DNA from: Iodobacter fluviatilis
GTDB lineage: Bacteria > Pseudomonadota > Gammaproteobacteria > Burkholderiales > Chitinibacteraceae
Length of the DNA: 64,000 nt
Direction: 5' to 3'
Assembly (NCBI RefSeq): GCF_900451195.1
Contig: NZ_UGHR01000001.1
Span: 310,001-374,000 of the forward strand
Below, one piece after another: positions 9,166 to 17,431 of this stretch (position 1 is its first letter; each line of letters opens with the position of its first letter). The position numbers and the translations under genes were made by a program. The notes under the pieces are model-generated. The model was not told the DNA's origin and did no database searches. It was given only the letters and a program-made list of their open reading frames with translations.

Positions 9166-10312
9166 TTGTGCTTCTGATTAAGGTAAGTGCGGGAGTTTTG
9201 CGGGACAGGTCTTCTGTCACCTTGTTTGCGGCATCGATCAGTTGGCTTAATTCAGCCGCAGAATAGTGTGTGGTGACGTTTCCATTTGTATGGCCTAGCA
9301 ACACCTGCCGGTCTTCATGGCTTACACCCGCTGCCCGTAAGCGACGGCCAAAGGTGTGCTTTAAGTCGTGCACCCTCACATTGGCGAGTCCTTCGCAGAA
9401 AGGCCGCTTAGTTTCTTCGGCCATCCGCTCTGCTGCCCTGTTTCTTGCTTTACGCCAGGCGTGATCATTCATTCTTGCAAGACACCGGCCTTCATATGGG
9501 AATACCCATTCCTCATCAATTCCGCGCTGATTGCTTATAACCTGTTTTGCCATCTCATTTAAAATGATTACTCGGTCATCTCCATTTTTTACACCGCGTG
9601 CGCCATCTCTTCCGCCAAAATTCCAAGGCACTACAAAAACGCTGGTATTTAATTCTGGGATTTTTACTTCCCATTCCCAGCGCAATTTGCACACCTCTTG
9701 TTCCCGTACTCCAACATTCACTTTAAACAATGCCATTCTCTTTAAATGCTCTGGCAGTTCGATCATTAAATATCGCTGCTCATCAAAATTAAGAGGGTAT
9801 GGCTCGCGGGCGGTTTCTTTTTCATTTAGCTTGGCAATCATCGGGGGGGAATCAAGCCACGTCATCCCGTGCTCATCGCGCCAACTGCGAGCGGCTAGAT
9901 TTAATACCCGGATTACTTTCTCTAAAGCCATATTGACGGTGCGATGGCTAACCCCCTGCAATAGACGAGCCTCAATAAATGCGGCTAATGTTCCATCGTG
10001 TAATTTATTTAATGGGCAATTACCAATATACGGATCCAGCTGAGAAAAAATGAGGGCCGTTAATTTAATAGAAGGCTGCTCTAAATTATCCCGCAAGTAT
10101 TTCGTTGCGGCCTCTCGCCAGATCCGCTCTGGCCGAATGCCATAAACCGTGGCATTACGGATAGCCTCTAGCCGGTGGATTAAGTAGCTTTCTGCTTCTT
10201 CCCTGTCGCCTGTGCCAGTGCTTTCGCAAAGTCGTCCGTACCCCTTAATTTGTTTGTCGATGTGCCAGGCACCTGACCGGAGCGTAAGACCGGTGATATT
10301 CTTTCTTGCCAT
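9146..10312 (-). CDS. int: Phage tyrosine recombinase (integrase)
   Basis: 388 residues. Catalyses site-specific recombination at tRNA-Pro; the gene stops 28 bp from attL. Catalytic-domain residues visible: Arg203 in GVREQEVCKLRW, His315 in HDLKHT, His341 in LLGHTN and Tyr350 in THYS. The second catalytic Arg of the usual HxxR is Lys318 here, a variant I believe occurs in some phage integrases of this type. It lies downstream of the excisionase-like gene and overlaps it by 133 bp in another frame, so the two must be translated from one mRNA. Confidence 0.93.
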   Translation of the reverse strand: MARKNITGLTLRSGAWHIDKQIKGYGRLCESTGTGDREEAESYLIHRLEAIRNATVYGIRPERIWREAATKYLRDNLEQPSIKLTALIFSQLDPYIGNCPLNKLHDGTLAAFIEARLLQGVSHRTVNMALEKVIRVLNLAARSWRDEHGMTWLDSPPMIAKLNEKETAREPYPLNFDEQRYLMIELPEHLKRMALFKVNVGVREQEVCKLRWEWEVKIPELNTSVFVVPWNFGGRDGARGVKNGDDRVIILNEMAKQVISNQRGIDEEWVFPYEGRCLARMNDHAWRKARNRAAERMAEETKRPFCEGLANVRVHDLKHTFGRRLRAAGVSHEDRQVLLGHTNGNVTTHYSAAELSQLIDAANKVTEDLSRKTPALTLIRSTKRKKAT

Positions 10313-10581
10313 GTTGAGATCTCTTTAAGTTGTCTTTCTACGGGGCCTGTTTTCGGAATATTGGCGGCTGGTACTCTGCAGCCATTGATACGCTGAAAGC
10401 CGACGTCTTGTTTGTATTGCGTGACCCATTCATCCAAGTCGAGCCGGTCAAATGCGACGCCTTGAATGCCGATAGGAACGGCGACGACATTAGGCTCGAC
10501 TGTCTTTGTAAACTCGTTTTTATTCATGCCCAGATAGGCAGGGGCATCGCTTTTACGGATAAGCCTTGGGAGGATTTGCAT
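10180..10581 (-). CDS. Excisionase-like / AlpA-type DNA-binding protein
   Basis: 133 residues. The N-terminal half looks like a winged-helix excisionase (LIRKSDAPAYLGMNKNEF, then IGIQGVAFDRLDLDEWV). The C-terminal half is a low-complexity basic tail overlapping the start of int. The position directly upstream of int fits a directionality factor. AGGACACTCCT-type sequence lies before the ATG. Confidence 0.65.
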   Translation of the reverse strand: MQILPRLIRKSDAPAYLGMNKNEFTKTVEPNVVAVPIGIQGVAFDRLDLDEWVTQYKQDVGFQRINGCRVPAANIPKTGPVERQLKEISTWQERISPVLRSGQVPGTSTNKLRGTDDFAKALAQATGKKQKAT

Positions 10582-10593
10582 AGGAGTGTCCTT

Positions 10594-10833
10594 TTATCGG
10601 CCTGCGATGCGCTGGGCTTTCTGTTTCGTGGCGTTATGCCCTTGCCAGTCTTTCGCGCACTCTTCGCAGCAGAACACCGCATCATTGACGGCCACCGCGC
10701 TGCACCAGCGGCATTCCCCGCTGGGCTGAGGGGTTTTATCTTTGCTTAGCTTTGCGCTGGCGTAGTGGGCTGCGATGGCGTTGCAGCGCATCAGCTCGGA
10801 TACGTCGCTGGCTTGGTCTATCTTGTCGCTCAT
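10594..10833 (-). CDS. Small zinc-finger protein (DksA/TraR-like)
   Basis: 79 residues with a four-cysteine cluster (CRWCSAVAV...FCCEECAKDW), as in short TraR/DksA-like phage proteins that touch RNA polymerase. It lies between gpA and the excisionase gene in the same leftward operon. Function not proven. Confidence 0.6.
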   Translation of the reverse strand: MSDKIDQASDVSELMRCNAIAAHYASAKLSKDKTPQPSGECRWCSAVAVNDAVFCCEECAKDWQGHNATKQKAQRIAGR

Positions 10834-10920
10834 GGTTCAGATTCCTGTTTAGATCGATGAATGATTCAGCTGCATACGTCGGGCTGGATGCGGCAGGCGT
10901 AGCAGGGCCTTGGTCATGCT

Positions 10921-12831
10921 TTAAATTTGATTTTTTGCGTCCAGATAAGCCTGAGCACCGTACTTCTGAGCATTGATTCTTGCTCGTTCACTCAGATCCG
11001 GCGGGGCTTTCTCTTTTCTTATGCCTTTATCATTAAGTGCCTGATCCAAAGTGCAGGAAACAGTTAATGCCACATGTCCTAGGGTCGAAGGCTTCGCCCT
11101 CTCCCGACGCTTGCGCTTCGCTTCAGCGGCAAAGGCCACCCCTAAAAACACGGCTTCTTGTTTCTGCTTTTGGGCGCGTTTCATTTCGGCCACTTCGTGC
11201 GAGCTGTATTCGATATGCGATGCGCCCTTAAACGGTCCTTTTTGCGCCTGGCAAGTTTTACCCAGCCGGGCTTTGCCTTTGGCTCCCCATTGCACCTTCC
11301 AGCCTTCCTTATGGGTGAGCACCTGGCCACGCTGGCTTTTTACGCCGCAAATCACCGCAACCACTTCGCCATAGCCGTTGATCTGTTCACGTTTCACCAG
11401 CTCCAGCGGGTCGTTTTCCATCGCGACCATATAGGCACGAAAGTCGCCCTTGTCGGCGGCGTCCCATGCGCTGCCTAAAATGCGGGTAGGGCAAACGATC
11501 TGGCCATCAAGATGTAAATCACGCAAAGCAGTGAGCGGGGCCAGTACATCGGCACGGCCTGACCGCATGGCCTTCATGGCCTCAGTAATACAGGGCTGCA
11601 AATTGCCGTCGATTAATCCCTTGGCGGCTTCAGCAATGGCCGGCTCTTTATCCCCTGCAATCAGTTGCTCTAACAGGGTTTCAGCATCTTTGCGCACGCG
11701 GCGGGATTCGCGGTAAGGCGTGACTGGCGCTGTGCCAAACATCTGAAATTGACGGCGGCCTAAAATACGCGCCCAGACCGTTGCACGCTGTGCGCCGCTG
11801 ATGGCATCCATACCCGCTTCGCTATCGCCGTCTACCTTGTAGCCGTCGATATTTTTAGCGATGTAGGCAATGGCATAGGCCACGGCGGCGTAAACCATAT
11901 CCTGGCCTTTGCGGGGTTTGATGGGGTCTATTTTTACGCGGACTTTTTGGGCGTTTTTTTCATTCGGTTCGGCTTGCAGATACTTATCGCGGATGATCTT
12001 CAGGGCTTCGCTGGCGTGCTGTGGTTTCACAAAAAAGATTAAGTGCCAGTGCGGGGTGCCGTCTTTGTGAGGCTCTAAAGTGCGTAAGCCCATAAAATCA
12101 ATTTCGGCTTTACTAAATTGGGTACGGCATTGCGCCCAGCATTGGGTCAAATAGCTGGCGGTTTGTTGCTGGCTAAAGCCATTCCATTTTTTATTGAGGA
12201 TCAGCTTTAAGTGCGGTTTTTCGCCGACGCTGGTGCAGCGGTGGTAGCAGCCTGGCGCCGTCAGCGTGATGGCATAAGCGCGGTAGCCCATTTCTTGCGC
12301 CCGTTCGGCCATGCCCTTGGTGCGGACAATCAACTCGGTACGCTTGTTCTTGCCGTTGGCCATGCTGCCTGCCAGTACATCGGCCATATCGATCACTTCA
12401 CCATCGGGCGAAATAGCCACCGCTTCGGCCATGGCCACCGCGCCTTGCTGGGCGCGGATCACCATCCGTTCTAAATTCCATGGGCTAACATAAGCCTGAT
12501 CTTTGCCCATGCCGATACCGTAGGAATAAGCACGGGCTTCGGCGGCGCGGATGGCGAGGGTACGTAAGCGCTTGCTCCACCATTTATCGGACTTGATCCG
12601 GGCGGCCAGCTCCAGCACATAACGGCGCTGGGCGGGTTTCATTTTTTGGTAATCAAGATGCTTCACGCCGTGCTCGGGTAACACAATCCAGCCGCGAGCC
12701 ACCACCATTTCCAGTAGCTCCAGCGGCGCTTCAATATTTGAGCAACGGACGGCAAATTCTTTGGCCTTGGCGCGGCACTCGCTGTCTGTGGCGGTTTCCA
12801 GCCATGCTTGTAAATTGAATTTAGGATTCAT
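10921..12831 (-). CDS. Phage replication initiation endonuclease (P2 gpA family)
   Basis: Rolling-circle replication initiator that nicks the phage origin, 636 residues. The HUH metal motif is seen as PHWHLIFF (HWH at about 261-263). A two-tyrosine motif, YAIAY (Tyr about 319 and 323), carries the joining residues typical of gpA. The ATG at 12831 is chosen because it overlaps the upstream stop (ATGA). The longer frame from 12855 would overlap more and adds unconserved residues. The origin is expected inside this gene, as in P2. Confidence 0.9.
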   Translation of the reverse strand: MNPKFNLQAWLETATDSECRAKAKEFAVRCSNIEAPLELLEMVVARGWIVLPEHGVKHLDYQKMKPAQRRYVLELAARIKSDKWWSKRLRTLAIRAAEARAYSYGIGMGKDQAYVSPWNLERMVIRAQQGAVAMAEAVAISPDGEVIDMADVLAGSMANGKNKRTELIVRTKGMAERAQEMGYRAYAITLTAPGCYHRCTSVGEKPHLKLILNKKWNGFSQQQTASYLTQCWAQCRTQFSKAEIDFMGLRTLEPHKDGTPHWHLIFFVKPQHASEALKIIRDKYLQAEPNEKNAQKVRVKIDPIKPRKGQDMVYAAVAYAIAYIAKNIDGYKVDGDSEAGMDAISGAQRATVWARILGRRQFQMFGTAPVTPYRESRRVRKDAETLLEQLIAGDKEPAIAEAAKGLIDGNLQPCITEAMKAMRSGRADVLAPLTALRDLHLDGQIVCPTRILGSAWDAADKGDFRAYMVAMENDPLELVKREQINGYGEVVAVICGVKSQRGQVLTHKEGWKVQWGAKGKARLGKTCQAQKGPFKGASHIEYSSHEVAEMKRAQKQKQEAVFLGVAFAAEAKRKRRERAKPSTLGHVALTVSCTLDQALNDKGIRKEKAPPDLSERARINAQKYGAQAYLDAKNQI

Positions 12832-13286
12832 TGCGCGGTGGCCTTGGCATACCAAGCGTTTTGCAGCGTGGTTTCACCTTCTGCGATGACGCTACCCAGC
12901 AAGCCGCGTATCTGTTTCAGCTTGGCGGATTCACGGGGCAGATCAAATTGATTCAGGCGGGCCATGCGGGCATGGATGGCCGCATCGGCTTTTTGTGCCC
13001 AGGCCAATAAATCAGCCAGCTCTTGGTTTTCTGCCTGATTTAATACCGGCAAAGGCTTGCGCTGTGGTTTCAGTGTGGCGAGGACTTCTTCACCGTCATC
13101 CGCATAGATAAAGGCAGGGCGTTCTTGTTTTACTTCTGGCAAAGGCATGGCCGGGGAGTTTCTGACCATGGCTAAAACCCGGCTTCGCGCATCCACATTG
13201 ATCTTTGTTGCCACACAGCGCTTAGGCTCTAAGGCACTGACAGGTGGATCAATCCTTGCTTGTAACTGCTTTGCGAGAGCGGCCAT
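12828..13286 (-). CDS. Hypothetical early phage protein
   Basis: 152 residues, no family recognised. The C-terminal half is helical and rich in Ala, Leu and Glu (NQELADLLAWAQKADAAIHA). The stop overlaps the gpA start by four bases, so it is translationally coupled. In P2-like phages this place holds small replication or regulatory genes. Confidence 0.7.
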   Translation of the reverse strand: MAALAKQLQARIDPPVSALEPKRCVATKINVDARSRVLAMVRNSPAMPLPEVKQERPAFIYADDGEEVLATLKPQRKPLPVLNQAENQELADLLAWAQKADAAIHARMARLNQFDLPRESAKLKQIRGLLGSVIAEGETTLQNAWYAKATAQ

Positions 13287-13366
13287 GTTTTATCCAGACG
13301 TGACAAAGCCCCTGCGGCTGTTAAACAGGCGCGGGAAGGCTCAGATAAAAGGGGGATTACTTCGGG

Positions 13367-13618
13367 TTAAAGCGCGAGGGGGAGCTGGTCTTTCTTAAAC
13401 TTATCGTCATTGGCGGGCGGGAATTCCGTCCATTTAAAGACTTCAAAATCTTCGTTGTACTTAGGCATCCAAGCTTCGGTGATCTGGAAGCCGACTTTTA
13501 ATCTAGCGCCGCAACTTCTGCAGCCGATTTGGGCGGTAGTGGCTGTTGGAGTAATCCGGACGCTGGTTCGCGTATGCGTTTTAGAATTACAGTATGGGCA
13601 ATGAATCTCTACGGCCAT
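13367..13618 (-). CDS. ogr: Ogr/Delta-type late gene activator
   Basis: 83 residues with CPYC and CRSC about 25 residues apart and the RTSVRI element between, as in P2 Ogr and P4 Delta zinc-finger activators. These bind upstream of late promoters and contact RNA polymerase. The start MAVEIHCPYC at 13618 has GGAG eight bases upstream; the frame extends to 13669, but that would add a hydrophobic stretch foreign to the family. It is read from the early side of the phage, unlike P2, where ogr follows D. Confidence 0.8.
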   Translation of the reverse strand: MAVEIHCPYCNSKTHTRTSVRITPTATTAQIGCRSCGARLKVGFQITEAWMPKYNEDFEVFKWTEFPPANDDKFKKDQLPLAL

Positions 13619-13728
13619 GATGATTACTCCAAAGCTAACAAAAATTACAAAAGCAAAAGGCAGAGCCACAAACGACTACCATTCGTCGGGTAAAGCGCTT
13701 ATATTTCTCTACGAAACTTAATCGCGCC

Positions 13729-13965
13729 TTAAGCAGCAGCGGCTTGTTCTATCTCGGTAAGTGCAATGTCTTCGATGTCTTTAAGTTCTTCTGCTGGGAT
13801 TTCAATCCCACGAAAAGCCAAGCCTTCTAAGATCAGCAACCGGCACATAGAAGCAACAGATCTTGATTCTTGTTTTGCGATTGAACCCACAACGGGGTGC
13901 TCAATTGTTGTTAATCGTAAATTGATGCCCCGGCGGCTGAGCAGGCCGCGCGGCGCTCTGGGCAT
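13729..13965 (-). CDS. Small ribbon-helix-helix-like regulator
   Basis: 78 residues. The segment GINLRLTTIEHPVVGSIAKQ, then SVASMCRLLILEGL, resembles an Arc/MetJ-type strand-helix-helix. ATG at 13965 has AGGTGA seven bases upstream, so it is preferred over the ATG at 13995. It is divergent from the repressor gene, the place of a Cox/Cro-like early switch protein. Family assignment is tentative. Confidence 0.6.
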   Translation of the reverse strand: MPRAPRGLLSRRGINLRLTTIEHPVVGSIAKQESRSVASMCRLLILEGLAFRGIEIPAEELKDIEDIALTEIEQAAAA

Positions 13966-14003
13966 CGTCTGATCACCTGCCTCGTTTTCTATCATTGTTT
14001 AAG

Positions 14004-14018
14004 TTACCATTAAGGTTA
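14004..14018. promoter_or_regulatory. Candidate operator in the lysogeny switch
   Basis: Near-palindrome TTACCATTAAGGTTA between the divergent regulator (13965) and repressor (14103) genes. A TTAAGTTA half-repeat abuts it. Operator function is inferred only from position and symmetry. Confidence 0.35.
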
Positions 14019-14102
14019 TTTAGAGTGTCACTAAGCGACTTGCCTGAATCTATGAATCGATTATCCGTAACATCATCGGAGTTGTCAAACATCAAGCAGA
14101 GA

Positions 14103-14525
14103 ATGCTCGGAGTTTCGGAGCGACTTAAAGAGGAAAGAAAGCGCCTTGGTTTGTCCCAAGAAATGGCTGCAAACGCGCTTGGCATCTCAGTTGATTCGCT
14201 TTATGGTTACGAAAAGAATAAAACGAATCCTCCTGTTTCGGTACTTTTGCCATTTTCTGATTTAGGTGCTGATGTTCAGTACATTGTCACGGGTGTGCGT
14301 AGCTCTGCTAACTTACCCGACACAGAACAAAAGTTAATTTCTGCTTTCCGTGCGGCTCCAGAGCCGGTGCAAACTGGCATTTTGGCCATGCTTCAAGTTG
14401 TCCCTGTTGCCGATGCGTCTGCCTCAGATCAGTCGCAAGACGTAAAACCAAAATTTATGGGTAAGGTAGGACAGGTTATTGAAGGTGATGTGAAGATAAA
14501 AGGTAAGCAAACTTTTAAATTCTAA
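14103..14525 (+). CDS. XRE-family phage repressor (CI-like)
   Basis: 140 residues. Helix-turn-helix at the N terminus (SERLKEERKRLGLSQEMAAN, then LYGYEKNKTNPP), followed by the GADVQYIVTG element common in phage CI/C-type repressors. There is no peptidase domain, so induction may not depend on LexA-like self-cleavage. The frame is open from 13995; ATG 14103 gives the usual short N terminus before the HTH and leaves 137 bp for divergent promoters. No strong Shine-Dalgarno is visible, as for several phage repressors. Confidence 0.8.
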   Translation: MLGVSERLKEERKRLGLSQEMAANALGISVDSLYGYEKNKTNPPVSVLLPFSDLGADVQYIVTGVRSSANLPDTEQKLISAFRAAPEPVQTGILAMLQVVPVADASASDQSQDVKPKFMGKVGQVIEGDVKIKGKQTFKF

Positions 14526-14584
14526 ATGTGAATGGCTGAATGAATGGTCGCCACTTATCGTAAGTGCTGCCGTTGAAGTGATCA

Positions 14585-14609
14585 AACCCGCAATTTTGCG
14601 GGTTTTTTT
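14585..14609 (+). terminator. Terminator after repressor gene
   Basis: AACCCGCA / TGCGGGTT stem with a 4-nt loop and seven T. Confidence 0.85.
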
Positions 14610-14656
14610 ATGGTTTAAATAAAGTGAAAGATCAATCATTTTTGGGTGAAGTGGGT

Positions 14657-14878
14657 ATGGTGGCATTTAAAAACATAAAGATTGAGCACAAGCATTTTCA
14701 CTATGCGGCCTCACCCCGGTTACTCTTGGCCGCCTGCATATTGCTGTCTTTTGCGCTGGGTGTGGTGACGGGCAGGGACTATTTGCCTGTACGGTATTCT
14801 TCGGTGGATCAGCCCGCCATGACAGAGCAAAAGGATGACTCTCTGGTACTGACAATCAATGCGAGTTCGGCGGTATAA
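14657..14878 (+). CDS. Small membrane protein of unknown function
   Basis: About 73 residues from ATG 14657 (an in-frame GTG lies at 14624). It has one transmembrane helix (LLLAACILLSFALGVVTG) and a hydrophilic tail. It sits between two terminators next to the repressor, a typical spot for a lysogenic-conversion gene. No family recognised. Confidence 0.55.
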   Translation: MVAFKNIKIEHKHFHYAASPRLLLAACILLSFALGVVTGRDYLPVRYSSVDQPAMTEQKDDSLVLTINASSAV

Positions 14879-14893
14879 ATAGCAGGCAAACAA

Positions 14894-14921
14894 AAGCCCC
14901 TCGATAAAAAGGGGCTTGGTT
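14894..14921 (+). terminator. Terminator
   Basis: AAGCCCCT / AGGGGCTT stem with an 8-nt loop. Flanking CAAAC / GTTTG extends the helix, and T-rich DNA follows. Confidence 0.75.
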
Positions 14922-15007
14922 TGTTTTGCCGACGTGCGGACGCTCAGCATAGGACACTGTGCGGCAGCTTCCGAACCAAAGCGGAATTGTATCCTCGAAG
15001 CGCAAAG

Positions 15008-15706
15008 TTATTGAACATGCCCCTTCATTGCTAGTTCAGCATATGATTCAAGGCTAGGTGGTATAAAAACTTTGCTTTTAAGTTTGGATGCAATCAGACT
15101 TTCGATTCTGTCCTTGCTTACACCATACAAATGCCCAAGTCCATGAAGTGCACTTTCCACACAAGCAGGATTAGCCAAGCTCAGGCATTCTTCAAGAACA
15201 TCAATCATTGCATCGTATAGCTGCTCCTTGTTTTTTCTGTCACCTAAATATGCAATTGGGGTGACATCCCACAACATATAACAGACTTGGTTTAAAGGAT
15301 TGTCCGTCGTTTCACTTAGGTGACCCAAGACTTCTGCACACCGTGCATCAAAGCAATCGCAGTAAAGGCAATAAATAGATTTAATCAAGCGCATGCGACT
15401 CTCCAATGGAACGGAGTCACTTATAAGGTTGAAAGCAATGTCAGAATAGGAATTGTTGAAAACGAAGTCCAAAGCTGAATTTATTTTTTCATTTGAATAG
15501 CTGGCAAACTCCCGGCCACAATTTTCAAGCATGTATGTAGTCAAATCCACCAACTCTGTATCTGTGGCGTCAAATGTTGAGATTTCGGATTCGGCATCTA
15601 AGCTCCAAAACGAACTGGCTGAAAAAGAAAAGATATAGTTAATCCATTCTTGATAACGAGCGGGCGGTTCTTTGGATTCTATAGATGCTCTTTTTTTTCT
15701 TCTCAC
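15008..15706 (-). CDS. Hypothetical protein, possible immunity or HEAT-like protein
   Basis: About 232 residues from GTG 15706, which has GAGAG seven bases upstream; the frame opens at 15724. All-helical sequence with acidic patches and repeats such as LNQVCYMLWDVTPI and VESALHGLGHLYG, in the style of HEAT-repeat immunity proteins. No domain recognised with confidence. It lies head-to-tail with the SMI1-type gene at 15907. Confidence 0.6.
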   Translation of the reverse strand: MRRKKRASIESKEPPARYQEWINYIFSFSASSFWSLDAESEISTFDATDTELVDLTTYMLENCGREFASYSNEKINSALDFVFNNSYSDIAFNLISDSVPLESRMRLIKSIYCLYCDCFDARCAEVLGHLSETTDNPLNQVCYMLWDVTPIAYLGDRKNKEQLYDAMIDVLEECLSLANPACVESALHGLGHLYGVSKDRIESLIASKLKSKVFIPPSLESYAELAMKGHVQ

Positions 15707-15741
15707 GTTAAATCTCTCTAGCACCTAAACAATACGAATCA

Positions 15742-15850
15742 GTGTCTGCTGTTGGCCGACTGCCGCCAGTGACCTATATCATGCATCGAAATGCACACGT
15801 AGTTGCAACCACTGGCAGCTCCCGACCCAAAGCGGAAGTTGCCGACTTAT
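15742..15850 (+). repeat. Dispersed intergenic repeat motif
   Basis: Contains GTCTGCTGTTGGCCGACTGC (15744-15763) and CCGACCCAAAGCGG. The TGGCCGAYTGCCGCC-like core recurs near 16869, 50130 and 50888, always between immunity-type genes. It seems to be a mobile or recombinogenic spacer unit. Confidence 0.45.
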
Positions 15851-15906
15851 TAAAGCAGACTCTCAGGAATGCTAAAGGTATATGGCAGAACGGTTTTAAC
15901 TCTAAT

Positions 15907-16749
15907 TTAGAATTGAAAATATCGAGACCCGTGTGGAAGCTTTGAACTGACCTCAACTTGCCAAGCGGAAAATTCTTTAGATTCAAAGCTATAGCGCTCT
16001 TGAAACGAAACCGTTTCGCTTGATAAAAGTGCGGCATAGGTTTGCATGAGTGTTACAGCTTGTACAAAGTGCGACTGAGACAAGTATTGATGTATGGCGG
16101 TGAGCAGCAACGGATAGTCAGTATTTTCTTTTGTGCCACCATAAACCAATTTGAGCTTGTTTCGGATTTGCCAGATTGGGTCATCTTCGACGAAGAGGGT
16201 TTCTTGCTGAGAGCAGAGCCAGCGCAATGCTTTGTGAGGCCTCGCGCCAAAACATGGCGGTGAAATAATTGCTTGTATGGCAATCGAGGTCGCTTCTGCT
16301 GTTCTGCCAACACGAACATATTGCGCCCACAAGAGAGACTGAGCATCGGTGTACTCAGGCAATACAGTGGTCGCTTTCTCAAGGAGCATAATAGCTGAAT
16401 CAACGTTTTGATTTCTTACGCTTTCTTTTGCAGCGTAAAACAGTGCTCGGGGCGAGGCAGGGTCTTCATCAATAGATGGCGATTTAGGATACTCCTCTTC
16501 TGCTTTTTGTGATGCCGCAAGAAAGGAGCTTAGCGTTGAGTACGTGGGTTGGACTTGCCAAGAGTCATGCCAAGTTTCAGCAACTATTGGTTCGATGTTT
16601 TCTCGCCCAATGGGCCAATACAAACCAAAAGTATCACCATTGCCTAGTTCATTTTCGAAGAACGGAACAAACCCAAGTGGAGGAAATGCAGCTTGGTATT
16701 TCCAACTGTTATGGATACTGACTTCTAGAAGATTGACTGGTAATTGCAC
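15907..16749 (-). CDS. SMI1/KNR4 (SUKH)-like immunity protein with TPR-like region
   Basis: 280 residues. The N-terminal part ends in a SUKH-like signature (PFFENELGNGDTFGLYWPIG, then IVAETWHD, YSTLSSFLAAS). The C-terminal half has tetratricopeptide-like helices (ALFYAAKESVRNQNVDSAIM). SUKH proteins commonly neutralise polymorphic toxins. It clusters with 15008-15706 as an immunity patch without a visible toxin, suggesting protection against neighbours. Confidence 0.65.
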   Translation of the reverse strand: MQLPVNLLEVSIHNSWKYQAAFPPLGFVPFFENELGNGDTFGLYWPIGRENIEPIVAETWHDSWQVQPTYSTLSSFLAASQKAEEEYPKSPSIDEDPASPRALFYAAKESVRNQNVDSAIMLLEKATTVLPEYTDAQSLLWAQYVRVGRTAEATSIAIQAIISPPCFGARPHKALRWLCSQQETLFVEDDPIWQIRNKLKLVYGGTKENTDYPLLLTAIHQYLSQSHFVQAVTLMQTYAALLSSETVSFQERYSFESKEFSAWQVEVSSKLPHGSRYFQF

Positions 16750-16867
16750 TGGCTAGAACTCTAAAAAAGTTGTAGAAGAGGCATCTTTATAACAACATCG
16801 TGCAGTGAAGTAATCGGAATATACACGATTGAGCGGCAGCTTTAGCGAACGGCGATTACCGTCTGCT

Positions 16868-17010
16868 GCTGGCCGATAGCCGCCTGCCGCTCAGTCTAAC
16901 CCAGTCGTTTCAACCGAGCATTAACTCTCGTTTGATGGTGGCGAAATTGGTAAGTGGGCTGGCGACGTTCGATGAGTTCGGGCGGATAAATTGAGTAAGA
17001 TTCCGCAATA
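16868..17010 (+). repeat. Long diverged repeat, copy A
   Basis: About 75% identical by eye to 50886-51027 over about 140 bp, including CGCTCAGTCTAACCCA, CGTTTCAAC, GTTCGATGAGTT and GGATAAATTGAGTAAG. No ORF lies in it. It carries an attC-like half-site (GTCTAAC...TTAAC). Confidence 0.7.
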
Positions 17011-17044
17011 TTTGGCGCGCTTCAAAAGCTACTGCAGCTTTTAC

Positions 17045-17431
17045 TTAAACTTTAAGTATGGGGGCTGGATACTGGGCAATAGAGCTATCTGCCGTAATGA
17101 GTGTGATTCCTTCGACCGTTGCTTGGGCAATGTGGATGTGATCAAACGGATCTTTGTGAATGGCAGGCAAGTTATCTACAGAAACGGCATGCTCGCTGTA
17201 AATGGGTAATTCTTGATAGCCATTATCAAGCAGGCCACGGCGTAAAACGCGCGCGTTTACTCTAAAGTCTTCCCTACCTAATCCATTTTTGATGATCATT
17301 TCTCATAATGACGCGGCACTAAAGAAGAGTTGGTTTTTTTCATCACTTAATAGGGCGTGTGCGCTCTCAGGCAGTTTCTCGGAAGCTCAGGCCGCCCATA
17401 GCAGGGTATGTGTATCCAAAAAAAACTTCAC
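17045..17431 (-). pseudogene. VapC-type PIN-domain toxin, broken by two TGA stops
   Basis: Reading from GTG 17431 gives the PIN start VKFFLDTHTLLWAA, then TGA, then a good PIN middle (SEKLPESAHALLSDE), a second TGA where the family has Trp (AASL*EM), then a normal C-terminal half (IHKDPFDHIHIAQATVEGIT). PIN toxins are RNases. The GTG overlaps the stop of the antitoxin gene (GTGA), the usual TA layout. An 84-codon ORF covers only the C-terminal half, so the toxin is almost certainly inactive. Confidence 0.8.

Noticed and set aside
11051..11374. Plus-strand ORFs inside the gpA gene
   Set aside because: Antisense shadows; gpA has the HUH and YxxxY motifs in the minus frame.
17045..17431. UGA recoding (selenocysteine or Trp) in vapC
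   Set aside because: Other genes in the window use TGA as stop and TGG for Trp, and no SECIS-like structure follows. Simple inactivation is more likely.
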